DNA from: Haliclona indistincta
Lineage: Eukaryota > Porifera > Demospongiae > Haplosclerida > Chalinidae
Assembly (NCBI GenBank): GCA_964017065.1
Contig: OZ024788.1
Coordinates: 12,356,845 to 12,420,844, forward strand
Length of the DNA: 64,000 bases
Direction of reading: 5' to 3'
Under the pieces are notes generated by a model that saw only the letters and a program-made list of their open reading frames with translations, was not told the origin of the DNA and ran no database searches. Position 1 is the first letter of the stretch, and each line of letters begins with the position of its first letter. A program made the position numbers and the translations under genes. Of the stretch, positions 54,101 to 59,714 are shown one piece after another.

Positions 54101-56069
54101 CATTGATGACTTTCTCTGAAGTCCCAATCCTTAATGTTGTTTTTGGTTACAGTAGACAAAAAGTTTAAATAGCAATGACTCTAGTTTTATTGTTATATCT
54201 TTTAGGAAACTTCAAAGTGCTTACTTCTCCTAGCCAATATCCCCTGCATTGCAGTAAGCAACAGAGAACTACCTCTGACTCCATATCTCTTAGACAGTGA
54301 AGCATTAGAGTATCTGAGCGATGATACAAAAGATGAAATGAAAGTGATTGCTGGTACCATTCTAGTGCACAGGTATACAGAGTTTCTTCAGGACGAAAAG
54401 AGTATTCAGATGTCACTTTCACTTGCTAAATCTGATACTGGTAAGAAATAAGATTAGTAATAAATTTTTAAGAGATTTAGAGTTTATTAGGGAGGCACTA
54501 CCGTGCCTCCCTATGTAGGGTTGAACGGAAAAGACAAGACGGCGGCTACATACAATGTATCAGCATTCAAACACTGATATTTTGCCTGGTGATGAATTTT
54601 ATACGTCCAAAGACCATTCTAGTGCGCACGTGACCAAGCACTATAGGTATAGGTATAGGTTGTTGGTATAGGCATAGATAATACAGTACAGGGTGGATAC
54701 GCAACGGCATAGTATACGGAGGGATATACTGAGATACGTTGAAACAGTCACTGCAGCGGTACATGATCGAGTAGCAGAATGGGTGTAAAGCGGTTTTTAC
54801 TGTTCTGAGAAGAGACTGGAAGCCCGATGAAGAAGTAAATGTGATCATCAGTTTGTACAGAAAGTGCTGTTGCTGTAAAAGAGGTTCTGTTATATAAGAC
54901 TAAGCCATGACTTGCTGCTTTGTAGCGTTTTTGGCTACTTTGCGTAATTTTTCACTGAACTGGCTTATGCAGTGAGAGTTTACTGGACACCCTATGATAG
55001 CTTAGTGTGTGGTGCACTGGGAGAAAAACTCTCTCGGCCATACGCTTTGTACAGAACAGCTGAGACGCCACCAAGTAGCAAATTCTTCCCTCTTGTAACG
55101 GTTACTTTGTGTAATTTTATCTTCCACAAGGATAACTTCAGGACTCCATAAACAAATCCAGCGAGTACTACTGTGCTTAGTCCACTGGGAGAAAACGTTT
55201 TGTATGCACAGAAAGAACACAAAGTTCAATAATTTTTCTTTCACACACTACACTCGGTATTAGCTGTACAGTTACAAATGTGTGTTAACACACTGTCTCC
55301 ACAAATACTTCATTGCCAGCGGTAGAAGTCAAATTCAATAGCTATATTTTGTTTAAGCAAGCTATGGAAGCTATCTCGCTCGTAGGTTACTGAAGCTGCT
55401 TTCACAGATGTCAGCACTTGTCCTGTGACGCTATTCAACTGTTGTTTGTAATGCTAAGTGAGAGTGGCCATTTTGTTCTTGTAAATGTTTGGAAACGTCC
55501 GTCATACCCGCTGCAGTGACTGTTTCAGTCCGGATGGTAGTATACGGGCTCGTTGCGTATCCACCCTGTACTGTATTATCTATGGTATAGGTTGTTCGTA
55601 TAGGTTGTTTTTTAAAAATTTATAATAATTTTTATTATTATCATTATTTTGTACTTGTTGTATGGTTATTATCATTGTTTTGTATTTTTATAATTAACCA
55701 AATTAATTAAAACCACATTTTCTTATTACAGTGTTGGTGGCAGTTACTTGCTTCGATTCTTTCTATGTGCACGGCCAGTGTTCTTCAGAGGGTAGGAATC
55801 CAACAAAAGACGAAACAAAGCAGAAATTTGCTAAATTATCATCTGTGACTAAAGCTGAGAATGTTTTTCCATTATGCTCTATTTGGGCACTTGAAGGTCG
55901 AATAATGAAGCATTTAGCAGAGAAGGATAATAAGAAGAAAGGGTTTATTCAGTATTCACTGTTCCAGTACAATGGCGAGGGAATGTCTGAGTGGATGCCA
56001 GAAATGTCTGATGCAATCATTAAAGCTAGTGGAATTGAACAACTAGAAGAAAGGTACAGTACAAAATAA
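18179..56069 (+). CDS. P-loop GTPase gene, dynamin-like (5 exons seen, partial)
   Basis: Exons 18179-18381, 27795-27897, 27950-28048, 54206-54440 and 55732-56069 each have AG/GT borders and compatible phases. Exon 1 carries the P-loop (LPVIGRGSSGKSTLIDSI) and exon 2 continues at once with a switch-I-like FLPFSVGRDTRVRVFIRH, spliced in frame over 9.4 kb. The later exons have a G4-like VTCFD and SGIEQLEERY, a phrase typical of dynamin-type GTPases. No DxPG (G3) was found, so exons may be missing or hidden between 28.05 and 54.2 kb. 5' exons are also not seen. The last exon ends in TAA at 56067, or may splice on at AAG/GTACAG near 56055. Function in membrane dynamics or immunity is only a family-level guess. 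Its introns hold most transposons in this window. Confidence 0.68.
18382..19097 (+). other. Intron sequence, no element recognised
   Basis: First part of the ~9.4-kb intron of the GTPase-like gene, starting with donor GTAAGT. AT-rich and non-coding up to the target duplication of the helicase-bearing transposon. Confidence 0.55.
19107..19173 (+). repeat. Left TIR of the helicase transposon
   Basis: 67 bp aligned without gaps to the right TIR with about a dozen differences. Perfect 8-bp stem CCAGGCCT / AGGCCTGG around a 17-nt loop, then GTATCTACTG and GCGCATGCG. Confidence 0.9.
19258..20634 (+). CDS. RecQ-type DNA helicase encoded by the transposon (2 exons)
   Basis: Exons 19258-19757 and 19827-20634 join into 436 codons (435 aa). 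The helicase core is complete: Walker A PTGFGKS (~47-53), ISPLVSLMVDQ, DEAHCVSKW (159-167), ACSATVTP, ATIALGMGVD and QECGRGGR (~358). Four Cys near the end (VCRR, MCCDIC) match the RecQ zinc module. There is no HRDC or long C-terminal region, so it is a short single-purpose RecQ. It unwinds DNA with ATP. In this element it probably helps excision, gap repair or opening of the hairpin ends, which is an inference. An in-frame ATG at 19171 lies within the left TIR; I chose 19258 (MAASATFEE), close to the helicase domain. No lesion is visible. Confidence 0.88.
20659..23851 (-). pseudogene. DUF6589-like candidate DDE transposase with ZAD-like zinc finger (5 exons, two stops)
   Basis: Exons (minus) 23851-23260, 23203-23124, 23053-22574, 22515-21799 and 21741-20659 have GT-AG borders and sum to 984 codons in one frame, with in-frame TAA at 23777-23779 and TAG at 22180-22182. 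The N-terminus has CPLC, then ICQPCKRRL and FCKQC, in the spacing of a ZAD-type zinc finger. The body looks like the DUF6589 family. Candidate acid residues are Asp ~431 (FVGDNVDK), Asp ~581 (SGGDQLTCER) and Glu ~847 (DLHNEHVNRLVKE), which would make a DDE triad; this is an inference. The C-terminal ~25 residues are acidic. It converges on the helicase gene, 25 bp from its stop. This copy is broken unless an intact protein is supplied by another copy. Confidence 0.75.
23970..24036 (-). repeat. Right TIR of the helicase transposon
   Basis: Inverted partner of the left TIR. Its stem is CCAGGCGCT / AGCGCCTGG, 9 bp and perfect. The bases that differ from the left stem have changed on both sides so that pairing is kept. 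Confidence 0.9.
24470..24606 (+). repeat. Compound pyrimidine microsatellite
   Basis: TTTC, TTCC and about 17 CTCC units in a row. Apparent Arg/Gly/Glu-rich frames on the minus strand come from it. Confidence 0.95.
25130..25742. repeat. Fold-back repeat, 600 bp
   Basis: Arms of ~285 bp around a short centre near 25435 (shared TGCTACTGGTCCACAATGTA near 25201 and its complement near 25659). Motif GTAGGGATCTATGGT recurs. A related shorter fold-back follows at 26035-26445. Confidence 0.8.
26035..26445. repeat. Related fold-back repeat, 410 bp
   Basis: Same arm sequence family as 25130-25742 (AACACGATTGACTTGCTAACAG and complement), arms ~170 bp. Single arms of the family recur at ~47806-47970 and ~53740-53870. 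Confidence 0.75.
27622..27732. repeat. Imperfect inverted repeat next to a host exon
   Basis: GGTTATAAACCTCGG at 27622 pairs with CCGAGGTTTATAACC-like sequence near 27728, with an inner stem GAATTGGAT/ATCCAAATTC. Ends 60 bp before the exon at 27795. Confidence 0.55.
28100..28214. repeat. Short hairpin MITE-like repeat
   Basis: Arms of ~50 bp, including GAAAGTGTGAATAACTA and its complement, around a 10-nt loop. It starts ~50 bp after the exon at 27950-28048. Confidence 0.65.
28215..29058. other. Intron sequence, nothing recognised
   Basis: Non-coding. It ends at the GCAAG target duplication (29054-29058) of the outer BEL/Pao element. Confidence 0.5.
29059..29222 (-). repeat. 3' LTR, outer BEL
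   Basis: 164 bp, near-identical to 41192-41355. Two of the four differences are CpG versus CpA/TpG changes. The inner edge is preceded (minus strand) by the purine-rich TTTGGGAGGCGG tract. Confidence 0.93.
29301..30411 (-). pseudogene. Outer BEL integrase and DUF5641 tail
   Basis: LLHAGPTLLFGSLSRRFH, the zinc Cys of CVVCRRL, the core VGIDYAGPFQIK and IHLELVSSLSTEAFIACL, a TGA at 30055-30057 (Arg in the inner copy), a small indel near 29870, then HFGGLWEAAVKSMKTHL and the DUF5641 part (LTPGHFLVGRPLEALPD; WPTARVVETFPG), ending at 29301. Confidence 0.88.
30412..30800 (-). pseudogene. Outer BEL linker and integrase zinc region
   Basis: Frame-shifted continuation: LKRVTAWIMRFVGNC, ADHFSEDIQHLL, HPFLDSENVLRVGGR and HPAILHG. 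This is the conserved pre-integrase block of BEL elements. Another frameshift follows near 30430. Confidence 0.85.
30770..32242 (-). pseudogene. Outer BEL RT and RNase H
   Basis: RT palm with SSFYVDDCLTGADSL (YVDD catalytic), the A17-type region (KTLGVEWNTRLDHFRLTV; FDVLGWFSPATIKLKILFQ) and RNase H (GFSDASELAFAGVVYL; PRLELCGAQLLARLL; AWSDSTIVLSWL; NPADCASCG). The frame ends early: a frameshift near 30800 puts the next segment in another frame. Confidence 0.9.
32243..32617 (-). pseudogene. Outer BEL RT, N-terminal segment
   Basis: Same frame, between two nonsense codons. It reads the linker and RT start (GESRSQAVRRFLSLERTL; ELVPRSEL; YLPMHAVYKESSTTTK). A TGA at 32243-32245 stands at the position of an Arg in the inner BEL. 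Confidence 0.87.
32618..33430 (-). pseudogene. Outer BEL zinc knuckle and DUF1758 protease
   Basis: Same frame as the gag. It has CMNCLRPGNFVRQCQ (knuckle), HHSLLHV, then the aspartic protease ALLDSGSSASFVSERLA and the DLLLGVDIF segment. It ends at an in-frame TGA (32618-32620), where the inner BEL has Arg. Confidence 0.88.
33431..33756 (-). pseudogene. Outer BEL gag, continued
   Basis: Continues the interrupted gag (HLRALRSMGYEPSGAIITS; ELKLDPTTLFEWQ). An in-frame TGA at 33431-33433 stands inside the CxxC-type zinc motif region, where the inner BEL has a Cys codon. Upstream residues in this frame (33757-33799) belong to the inner LTR. Confidence 0.88.
33762..33893 (-). repeat. 3' LTR, inner BEL
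   Basis: 132 bp. It differs from the 5' LTR by about eight substitutions or small indels, mostly in A or TA runs. Confidence 0.9.
33946..34300. mobile_element. GC-rich TA-flanked MITE (355 bp) inside inner BEL
   Basis: Perfect 20-bp ends CAGTACCGCTCACGAGTAAG and complement, flanked by TA (33944-33945, 34301-34302). Much richer in G+C (many CCGCGGG motifs) than its surroundings. Tc1/mariner-like ends, no coding frame. Confidence 0.85.
34330..35655 (-). pseudogene. Inner BEL integrase and DUF5641 tail
   Basis: After the TGA the frame is open for ~440 codons: HPVILHGKHI, RRRFHFLGGRRVIRFITRSC, CVICKRQ, VGIDYAGPLLIK, WSDHGTNFIGA, HAPHFGGLWEAAVKSFK, and DUF5641 (EVLTPGHFLVGRPLEALPD; RWPIARIIAVYPGRDGVVRV). 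The integrase itself has no lesion. Confidence 0.9.
35656..36300 (-). pseudogene. Inner BEL RNase H and linker
   Basis: Continues RNase H (FAWTDSTIVLNWLAGNP; NPADCASRGLYG) and the linker (LKRITAWIRRFVKNC). An in-frame TGA at 35656-35658 interrupts the conserved DHFSKE block. Confidence 0.87.
36287..36784 (-). pseudogene. Inner BEL RT C-terminal region
   Basis: Frame-shifted continuation with GGFLLRKWNSSE upstream, then GVEWYSNTDKFRLIVADL and DPLGWIAPVTIKAKILLQ, and the start of RNase H (GFSDASELAYAAVVYLRQ). A stop lies near 36777 and a frameshift near 36310. Confidence 0.85.
36785..39829 (-). pseudogene. Inner BEL gag-protease-RT polyprotein
   Basis: 1014-codon open frame; the likely start is Met at 39790 (MAAVYRRKRGSVKG), which aligns with the outer gag start. 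Long helical N-terminus, DUF1759 gag (VKLPKLDVPTFDGDILHW), two CCHC-type knuckles (CTNCLRPGHYSKAC and CRICHKLHH), DUF1758 protease (ALLDSGSSASFISERLV), then RT with DVSRMYRAVALPESDRDMHR and SSFYVDDGLTGADSV. It ends after a frameshift near 36850-36900. Confidence 0.9.
39867..39886 (-). other. Primer-binding site, tRNA-Tyr-like with changes
   Basis: Minus-strand TGGTCCACCGAGCCGGAT. Relative to the outer element the T-arm part is kept and the acceptor part differs by two bases, so the primer may be the same tRNA or a variant. Confidence 0.5.
39890..40021 (-). repeat. 5' LTR, inner BEL
   Basis: Partner of 33762-33893. Four bases separate it from the primer site. Confidence 0.9.
40022..41036 (-). 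pseudogene. Outer BEL gag, N-terminal half
   Basis: Open frame of ~338 codons from ATG 41036 (MSTLSELKKRRRTIKSSL) to the insertion point at 40022. Residues 1-200 are Lys/Glu/Leu-rich helices. From ~230 the DUF1759 gag domain begins (VKLPKISVPTFDGNLLHW; FWEQFSVSI; EKLVYLQQSLKDGSA; YNRPRLIHQAH). The inner BEL interrupts it in RRLHDEVQQ. Translation past 40022 is LTR sequence. Confidence 0.9.
41171..41190 (-). other. Primer-binding site matching tRNA-Tyr 3' end
   Basis: Minus-strand TGGTCCTTCGAACCGGAT is complementary, with one mismatch, to the acceptor stem and T-arm of animal tRNA-Tyr as I remember it (…CCGGCTCGAAGGACCA). Confidence 0.65.
41192..41355 (-). repeat. 5' LTR, outer BEL
   Basis: Partner of 29059-29222. 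One base separates it from the primer site. Confidence 0.93.
41989..42225 (-). repeat. 3' LTR of Ty3 element 2
   Basis: 237 bp. The integrase stop codon lies ~14 bp inside it, after a purine tract (AGAAAGGGAAA). Confidence 0.93.
42213..43340 (-). pseudogene. Ty3 element 2 integrase
   Basis: Open from the frameshift to the stop at 42213. H2C2 zinc domain (IHTGHMGIQKCLMRAKTSVWW, then CRICKEH), core LLVVDYFSKFPELVKL, LRSDNGPQFDCEEIKAF and SPHFPQSNGQVERAV, then a basic C-terminal tail with DGSPVLVDFGDRRV. No chromodomain. All DDE residues are present. Confidence 0.9.
43341..43546 (-). pseudogene. Ty3 element 2 tether segment
   Basis: Same frame after the TAA: NTADTLSRNLLPSLEG ends the RNase H. 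The rest links to the integrase until a frameshift near 43340. Confidence 0.75.
43547..44263 (-). pseudogene. Ty3 element 2 RT thumb and RNase H
   Basis: Continues in frame: LKILGHILNEEGVAPDP, RRFLGMVNQSGKY, RNase H RISADSSSYGLGAVLLQK, EKDALACTWATERFSDY and ETDHKPL. Ends at TAA 43547-43549 in the conserved PGK/E position. Confidence 0.9.
44264..44539 (-). pseudogene. Ty3 element 2 RT palm
   Basis: Same frame, between TAA and TGA. VFKLDANSGFWKIPLD, TPFGRYHFNKLPFGLSSAPE and catalytic LIDDVLVHA (xxDD). The TGA (44264-44266) follows HDI where Ty3 element 1 has HDA and then Arg, fitting CGA to TGA. Confidence 0.9.
44540..46057 (-). pseudogene. Ty3 element 2 gag-protease and RT start
   Basis: One frame of ~505 codons from ATG 46057 (the frame stays open into the LTR, but that part is not gag). 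Capsid region (WPKWKQRFEQFRVASGL; QFNSRKQQPGESAEQYILAL), knuckles CTRCGREPHGRAEC and CHRCRKRGHFEYQC (both CX2CX4HX4C), protease VQFKLDTGAEVTAIS, then the RT lead-in (VAVPKKSGGVRICVDLKPL). It ends at TAA 44540-44542, where the RT fingers continue in the same frame. Confidence 0.9.
46058..46069 (-). other. Primer-binding site of Ty3 element 2 (tRNA-Leu-like)
   Basis: Minus-strand TGGTGGCAGCAG; the first 10-11 bases equal the tRNA-Leu-complementary site of element 1. The likely gag ATG (46057) follows with no leader. Confidence 0.6.
46070..46307 (-). repeat. 5' LTR of Ty3 element 2
   Basis: 238 bp, followed at once by the primer site. Confidence 0.93.
46313..46720. other. Sequence around the first MADF exon, otherwise nothing recognised
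   Basis: Apart from the MADF exon at 46463-46543 there is no supported gene. On the minus strand, bases ~46313-46460 also hold short open stretches in two frames that I could not assign. Confidence 0.4.
46721..47713 (+). mobile_element. 73-bp-TIR element carrying a PHD-finger exon
   Basis: Identical 73-bp terminal repeats at 46721-46793 and 47641-47713 start TTACTAAAACCCGGGACGGG. Each repeat can itself fold (CGGGACGGGACGGGAC against GTCCCGTCCCGTCCCG). No clear target duplication was found. It contains a short coding exon (47149-47337) and no complete transposase, so it is a deleted, non-autonomous copy. Superfamily not assigned. Confidence 0.75.
47149..47337 (+). pseudogene. PHD-finger terminal exon (fragment)
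   Basis: An AG acceptor at 47147-47148 is followed by 62 codons and a TAG. Cys/His pattern IFCPCLLPD, MVECSRCKEWYHFKCIG and CFCSNC fits a C4HC3 PHD finger ending a protein. Similar C-terminal PHD fingers occur in transposon-encoded proteins of marine invertebrates, often next to Ulp1-type protease domains (from memory). Upstream exons are not intact here. Confidence 0.65.
47714..48253. other. Non-coding, single repeat arm
   Basis: Bases ~47806-48120 match one arm of the 25-26-kb fold-back family (TTTATCCCTACATCCTTTTGA). No gene. Confidence 0.6.
48257..48808. mobile_element. PIF/Harbinger-type MITE with TTA duplication
   Basis: Ends AGCCCCGTTTACAC and complement, flanked by TTA (48254-48256, 48809-48811). 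This TIR style and 3-bp TWA duplication fit PIF/Harbinger. Inside, ATCCGGAT occurs about seven times, clustered near both ends, which could be binding sites for the Harbinger Myb-like protein or transposase. 552 bp, non-coding. Confidence 0.82.
48812..49690. other. MITE arm of the GGGAGGCAC family, non-coding
   Basis: Starts near TAGGGAGGCACGTTATAGTG (49007) and shares long stretches with 24240-25080 and, inverted, with 26500-27110. Small frames here are copies of repeat sequence. Confidence 0.6.
49690..53510. repeat. Satellite-like tandem array, about six units of 505-550 bp
   Basis: The marker AGTTTAGATGGAATCTACAA recurs at ~49949, 50454, 51657, 52205, 52753 and 53264. Units starting at 51661 and 52209 are exactly 548 bp apart and look identical over the compared stretches. 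A different ~180-bp duplicated segment (GAGAACTGGCTAAGTACAAG at ~50857 and ~51035) lies in the third interval. No protein is supported. A fragment occurs inverted at 4940-5056. Confidence 0.85.
53510..53708. repeat. Palindromic minisatellite, four copies
   Basis: Unit with core AACCCTCGCGCATGCGCCGA then GGGTT, itself a palindrome, repeated four times at ~45-65-bp spacing and joined by GACAGAGCAAGTACCGT. Follows directly on the tandem array. Confidence 0.85.
53709..54205 (+). other. Intron end before host exon
   Basis: Holds an arm of the 25-26-kb fold-back family (~53740-53870), then AT-rich sequence and the acceptor TTTTAG of the exon at 54206. Confidence 0.55.
54684..55573. mobile_element. 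TA-flanked MITE (890 bp) in a GTPase-gene intron
   Basis: Ends CAGTACAGGGTGGATACGCA and complement, flanked by TA (54682-54683, 55574-55575). GGTATAGG-type simple repeats lie on both sides. Tc1/mariner-like; no convincing coding frame. Confidence 0.82.
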
Positions 56070-56596
56070 GTTTTGGTTGTATTTACTACATATAGGTTGG
56101 AGACTGAGGCCAAGGGATCTATGCGATATTGAAACCCAAGAGGAAGCTAAATAGAACCCGAGCGCATAGCGCGATGAGTAACATGGTAACGCGAGGGTTT
56201 CTATACCACGTGGATCCCGTTGGTCGAGGTCTCTAACCGGCTTAGAGTATAGCAACCGTTGCTATCCAACAAGGAATTTTTGACGCTGCGCAAATGTTTT
56301 GTGAAGAGCTCAGCCATACTTCAGCAATGGGAAAAAACAGGCGAGTTAGGTAGAGTACGTCGCTAAACGGGCTTCCAAGTCTTGTTAAACCTTGCTGTAC
56401 TCTGTCTTGTCTCCTACCAATCCTTCCGCCATCTCTTCCGTGTCTGTTAGTGGCTTTACGTAACAAGAAGTTTATTCATGGAATTCACTCACGCTCACAC
56501 GGGTACAAGCCTCACATCACGTGTTCTTGTAATAACAATACTATTATGATATTTTATGAATGCACTTTCACTAAGCAAACTATTAGAGAGGCACGA
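56070..56596. other. 3' flank of the GTPase-like gene; small imperfect inverted repeat
   Basis: GGTTGGAGACTGAGGCCAA at ~56094 pairs imperfectly with the complement of sequence ending ~56240, a possible ~145-bp MITE. The 3' end is the CACGA copy of the copia target duplication. Confidence 0.45.
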
Positions 56597-56802
56597 TGTT
56601 CATTGTAGTTAATTAATCTGTTTGTAACGACGTGTTTCTCATAGATCACATTCCTATAGTTAGCACATGTTTGGTTCATTATAAATAGAACTCTTTTTGT
56701 GCATGTTTTCACTCTGTTTCATTCTGTGCAATTTTGTGCTATTATAATCTTGAGTTCAGTAACCAGAACCCGTTTCACTGCGAACGTAACTGCATGCTAA
56801 CA
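56597..56802 (+). repeat. 5' LTR of copia element
   Basis: 206 bp with a TATA box TATAAATA at 56680-56687 that also appears in the 3' LTR. Confidence 0.93.
56680..56687 (+). promoter_or_regulatory. TATA box in copia 5' LTR
   Basis: TATAAATA, kept in the 3' LTR at 61575-61582. Position in mid-LTR fits the start of U3/R transcription. Confidence 0.55.
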
Positions 56803-56803
56803 T

Positions 56804-56816
56804 GTTATGGGCCCAG
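56804..56816 (+). other. Primer site matching the initiator tRNA-Met anticodon region
   Basis: GTTATGGGCCCAG is the exact complement of the anticodon stem-loop of animal initiator tRNA-Met (CTGGGCCCATAAC) as I remember it. Copia of Drosophila is known to be primed by a 5' half of this tRNA cut in the anticodon loop. Confidence 0.7.
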
Positions 56817-56897
56817 GCTTTCTCACCGGTATACTGATTTCTACTGACTGGCTGTGAGAGGCTGTGACTAATCCTACTTTCCGAGTATTAAGAAATC

Positions 56898-57475
56898 ATG
56901 GCAGCTGGAGCAGACGAGAAGTGGGCCATTGACAAGTTAGATGGCGCTAACTGGACCACTTGGAACAGGTGTTTCAAATGAAACACCTGCTGCTCGCCAA
57001 AGAACTCTGGGGCATCGTAGATGAAACAGAGATGCTTGCTGAGGACGCAGAAGCAGATGCTCGAGTTGCTTTTGGCAAGAGATCGCAGAAGGCATTTTCC
57101 GTGATAGTGCTTGCGATCAACTCGTCTCAGCTGTATCTAGTCGCATCCTCGGAGACGCCATCAGCGGCCTGGACTGCATTGCATAACCACTATTAGCGAG
57201 ATACGCTGGCAAACAAACTTCTTCTCAAGAAACAATATTTCCGCGCTGAGATGAAGGACAGAACGTCAGTCAAAAGGCATCTGAAACAGATGAAAGAGCT
57301 TACAGATCGACTAGCAGCGATCGGCACACCAATAGCAGAAGAAGACCAAGACGTAAACCTGCTAGGCAGCTTACCTAAGACCTATTCCACCTTCGTTACT
57401 GCTGTTGAAGCTCGAGAGAACGTCATTGCAGCAAGCACTGCCGCACGAAGAGCAGAAGATGGTAGGAAAGGTTGA
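56898..57475 (+). pseudogene. Copia gag, frameshifted
   Basis: ATG at 56898 opens MAAGADEKWAIDKLDGANW, then a frameshift near 56970 moves to FQMKHLLLAKELWGIV. The UBN2-type gag domain follows (AAWTALHNHY). There is a TAG at 57194-57196, then KQYFRAEMKDRTSVKRHL and NLLGSLPKTYSTFVTAV. Confidence 0.85.
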
Positions 57476-57837
57476 TGTCCCAAGGAGAGACGCAGCGCTA
57501 GTAGGAGACGCAGGCAAGAAGTTTAGACCTCGTCGCTCAGTAATCTGTTTTCGATGCAAGAAAGCTGGTCATATACAAAGAGATTGCCCTGAAAGAAAGA
57601 AATCCCCTCACAAAGCTGATGTGGCTGTTGAAGAAGAAGAATCAAATAGCGCTTCCCTGCTTCTACTGATCGTCCTCAAACAGACAAATGGTTAGTGGAT
57701 TCAGGAGCTTCAAGTCACATGACCTGCAATAAGGAGGAGCTACTGGTCGATTACCATGAAGTCGACTCCCCAGAGAAGGTCGGTTTAGAGGACGGGCGTA
57801 CTGTGAGTGCTCTTTGATATGGAAATGTTCACTTCAA
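57405..57837 (+). pseudogene. Copia zinc knuckle and protease
   Basis: Another frame gives the knuckle CFRCKKAGHIQRDC (57549-57590). The protease motif WLVDSGASSHMTCN follows in yet another frame at ~57690. A TGA stands near 57818. Confidence 0.83.
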
Positions 57838-58553
57838 GATGCTATTCAAAGTCAGTCAACCAAAGAAGTCTATCATGTACAGAGTACTCTATGTTCCTAA
57901 GCTTGCTTGCAATCTATTTTCTGTAAGAGCAGCTGCGTCCAAAGGCAACTTCATAAAGTTTGGACATTCTCGTTGCTTGATTCTGGGTGGTGATCGAAAG
58001 CTTCATGGAATGGGTATGCTGAATGATAAGTTCTATGAGCTTGACTCTGAAGCTGTACACGCAGAAGTAGCAAGTCTGGCATCTGTTCAAGGTGATAACA
58101 GTATCGAAACCTGGCACTTTCGACTAGGACACGCAAATGAGCAGTGCATCAAGGAAATGGCTACCAAGAATAAAGCAACGGGAATGAAGTTGACCAAGCA
58201 AGCCAAACCGTCATTTTGTGAAGGGTGTATCACTGGAAAAATGAAGAGAAAACCATTCAAACCAGTAGGAGTGATTTGCTCAAAGAGGAAGCTTCAACTT
58301 GTACACACTGACGTGTGTGGTCCAATGTCAACAGAATCGCTTGGACATAACAAGTATTTTGTCATGTTCATCGATGATTACTCAAGATGTTGTGCAGTTT
58401 ATTTCCTGAAGAATAAATCTGAGGTTCTCAAAGAATTTGAAGCAAGAGTGTTCAACGACTGTAAACAACATATCAACACCCTGAGAAGCGACAATGGAGT
58501 GATTCATTCATTCGTTCGGCGGCACCATTCATTCATTCATTGGTTACTCTATT
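57838..58553 (+). pseudogene. Copia integrase, C-terminal part deleted
   Basis: LYVPKLACNLFSVRAA, the zinc domain (WHFRLGHANEQCIKEMA, then CEGCITGKMKR), core VHTDVCGPM, MFIDDYSRCCAVYFL and LRSDNG. Coding then stops at a filler of ATTC repeats (58503-58545) and resumes with the far integrase end, so the middle of the core including the catalytic Glu region is lost. Confidence 0.87.
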
Positions 58554-58956
58554 GAGTCAAAAGGCTACAAACTGCTAGATGAGAAGACTTATCGAGTGTA
58601 CACAAGACGAGATGTTGTGTTTAATGAGCAAGATTTCGGGCAAGAGAAAGCTCATGAAGAATCAACTGACGAGGTTGAAGTGAATCCAAGTTCTGAAGAA
58701 CGAGATCAGCTGGACCCACCAAGAAGAGGTGAGCGTGAGCATGCCGAACCGAGAAGATCTGGCTGTGCTAGATGACCCATTGTTCGATTTGGGATCGATG
58801 AGTTCACTGATATGGCAACTTCTGATACCAAGCACTCAGCTTATTCTATATGTGAGATTGATGAACGTCAGAGTATGACCTGACCGATGCTCTGAAGGGT
58901 GACTATGCACAGGAATGGAAAGAAGCAGCCGATGCTGAATACAATTCTCTACAGTG
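58554..58956 (+). pseudogene. Copia integrase-RT linker
   Basis: ESKGYKLLDEKTYRVYTRRD belongs to the end of the integrase. An acidic linker, stops and frameshifts follow, then LKGDYAQEWKEAADAEYNSL, the RT start. It breaks at 58957 into non-copia sequence. Confidence 0.8.
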
Positions 58957-59350
58957 GAACACACGAGGAGAGTAGAAAAATGTGTTTTTGACATTTTGTT
59001 TGATATCTCAGGAACCAAGTGTCCTATGATCATGTTGCAGGGACCATTATGATCCTCTATCCTTACTGAATGTAATAAACTATAATTATGGTTTCTTGTC
59101 ACGTGACACAAACATGAAACAATATGGCACTCTTTAGAGGCATGTAGCAGAACACGTTTAGTTGGAGATCTCTGTATGTGCTGGTAGTTAAGAGCTCATA
59201 ATGGATACGTGAACTGTCCTAATGTATAACGTACCTTTGACCAACATCTCGGTGCCCAGTCAGCGTTACTACAAAAGTGCGGTGCAATGACTGGTTTTTG
59301 CAACCAGCCCCAACGTTAGGTTAGAGAACTCACGAACTCACTTCCTTTCT
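58957..59350. other. Insert of unknown origin in copia RT
   Basis: About 390 bp without copia similarity or a supported reading frame. At its right edge CACTTCCTTTCTTTGGG is followed 14 bases later by its exact complement (59340-59387), a local hairpin made of copia sequence. Confidence 0.6.
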
Positions 59351-59714
59351 TTGGGATCTTGTCGAGTTACCCAAAGAAAGGAAGTGCATTGGAAGTAAAT
59401 GGGTTTTCAAGGTCAAGCGTGACAGAGATGGCAAGATATCAAGGTTCAAGGCTCGCCTGGTTACCAAGGGCTATGCTCAAAGTATGGCATTGACTATGAC
59501 GAAACGTTCTCCCCGGTAGTCAGGTTCCAGTCAATCAGGATACTCCTAGCACTCGCTGCTCAGCATGATCTATTCTCATCAGATGGATGTTGTTACTGCT
59601 TTCCTGAATGGTCACCTAGAGGAAGACATATACATGGATCAACCAGATGGCTACACTCAACACGGTCAAGAACATCTGGTGTGCAAATTAAATCGATCAC
59701 TGTATGGTCTGAAG
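59351..59714 (+). pseudogene. Copia RT, first half
   Basis: LVELPKERKCIGSKWVFKVK, RFKARLVTKGYAQ, then frameshifts at ~59478 and ~59580, [18 protein letters not shown] and [13 protein letters not shown], where the 711-bp element interrupts it. Confidence 0.87.
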
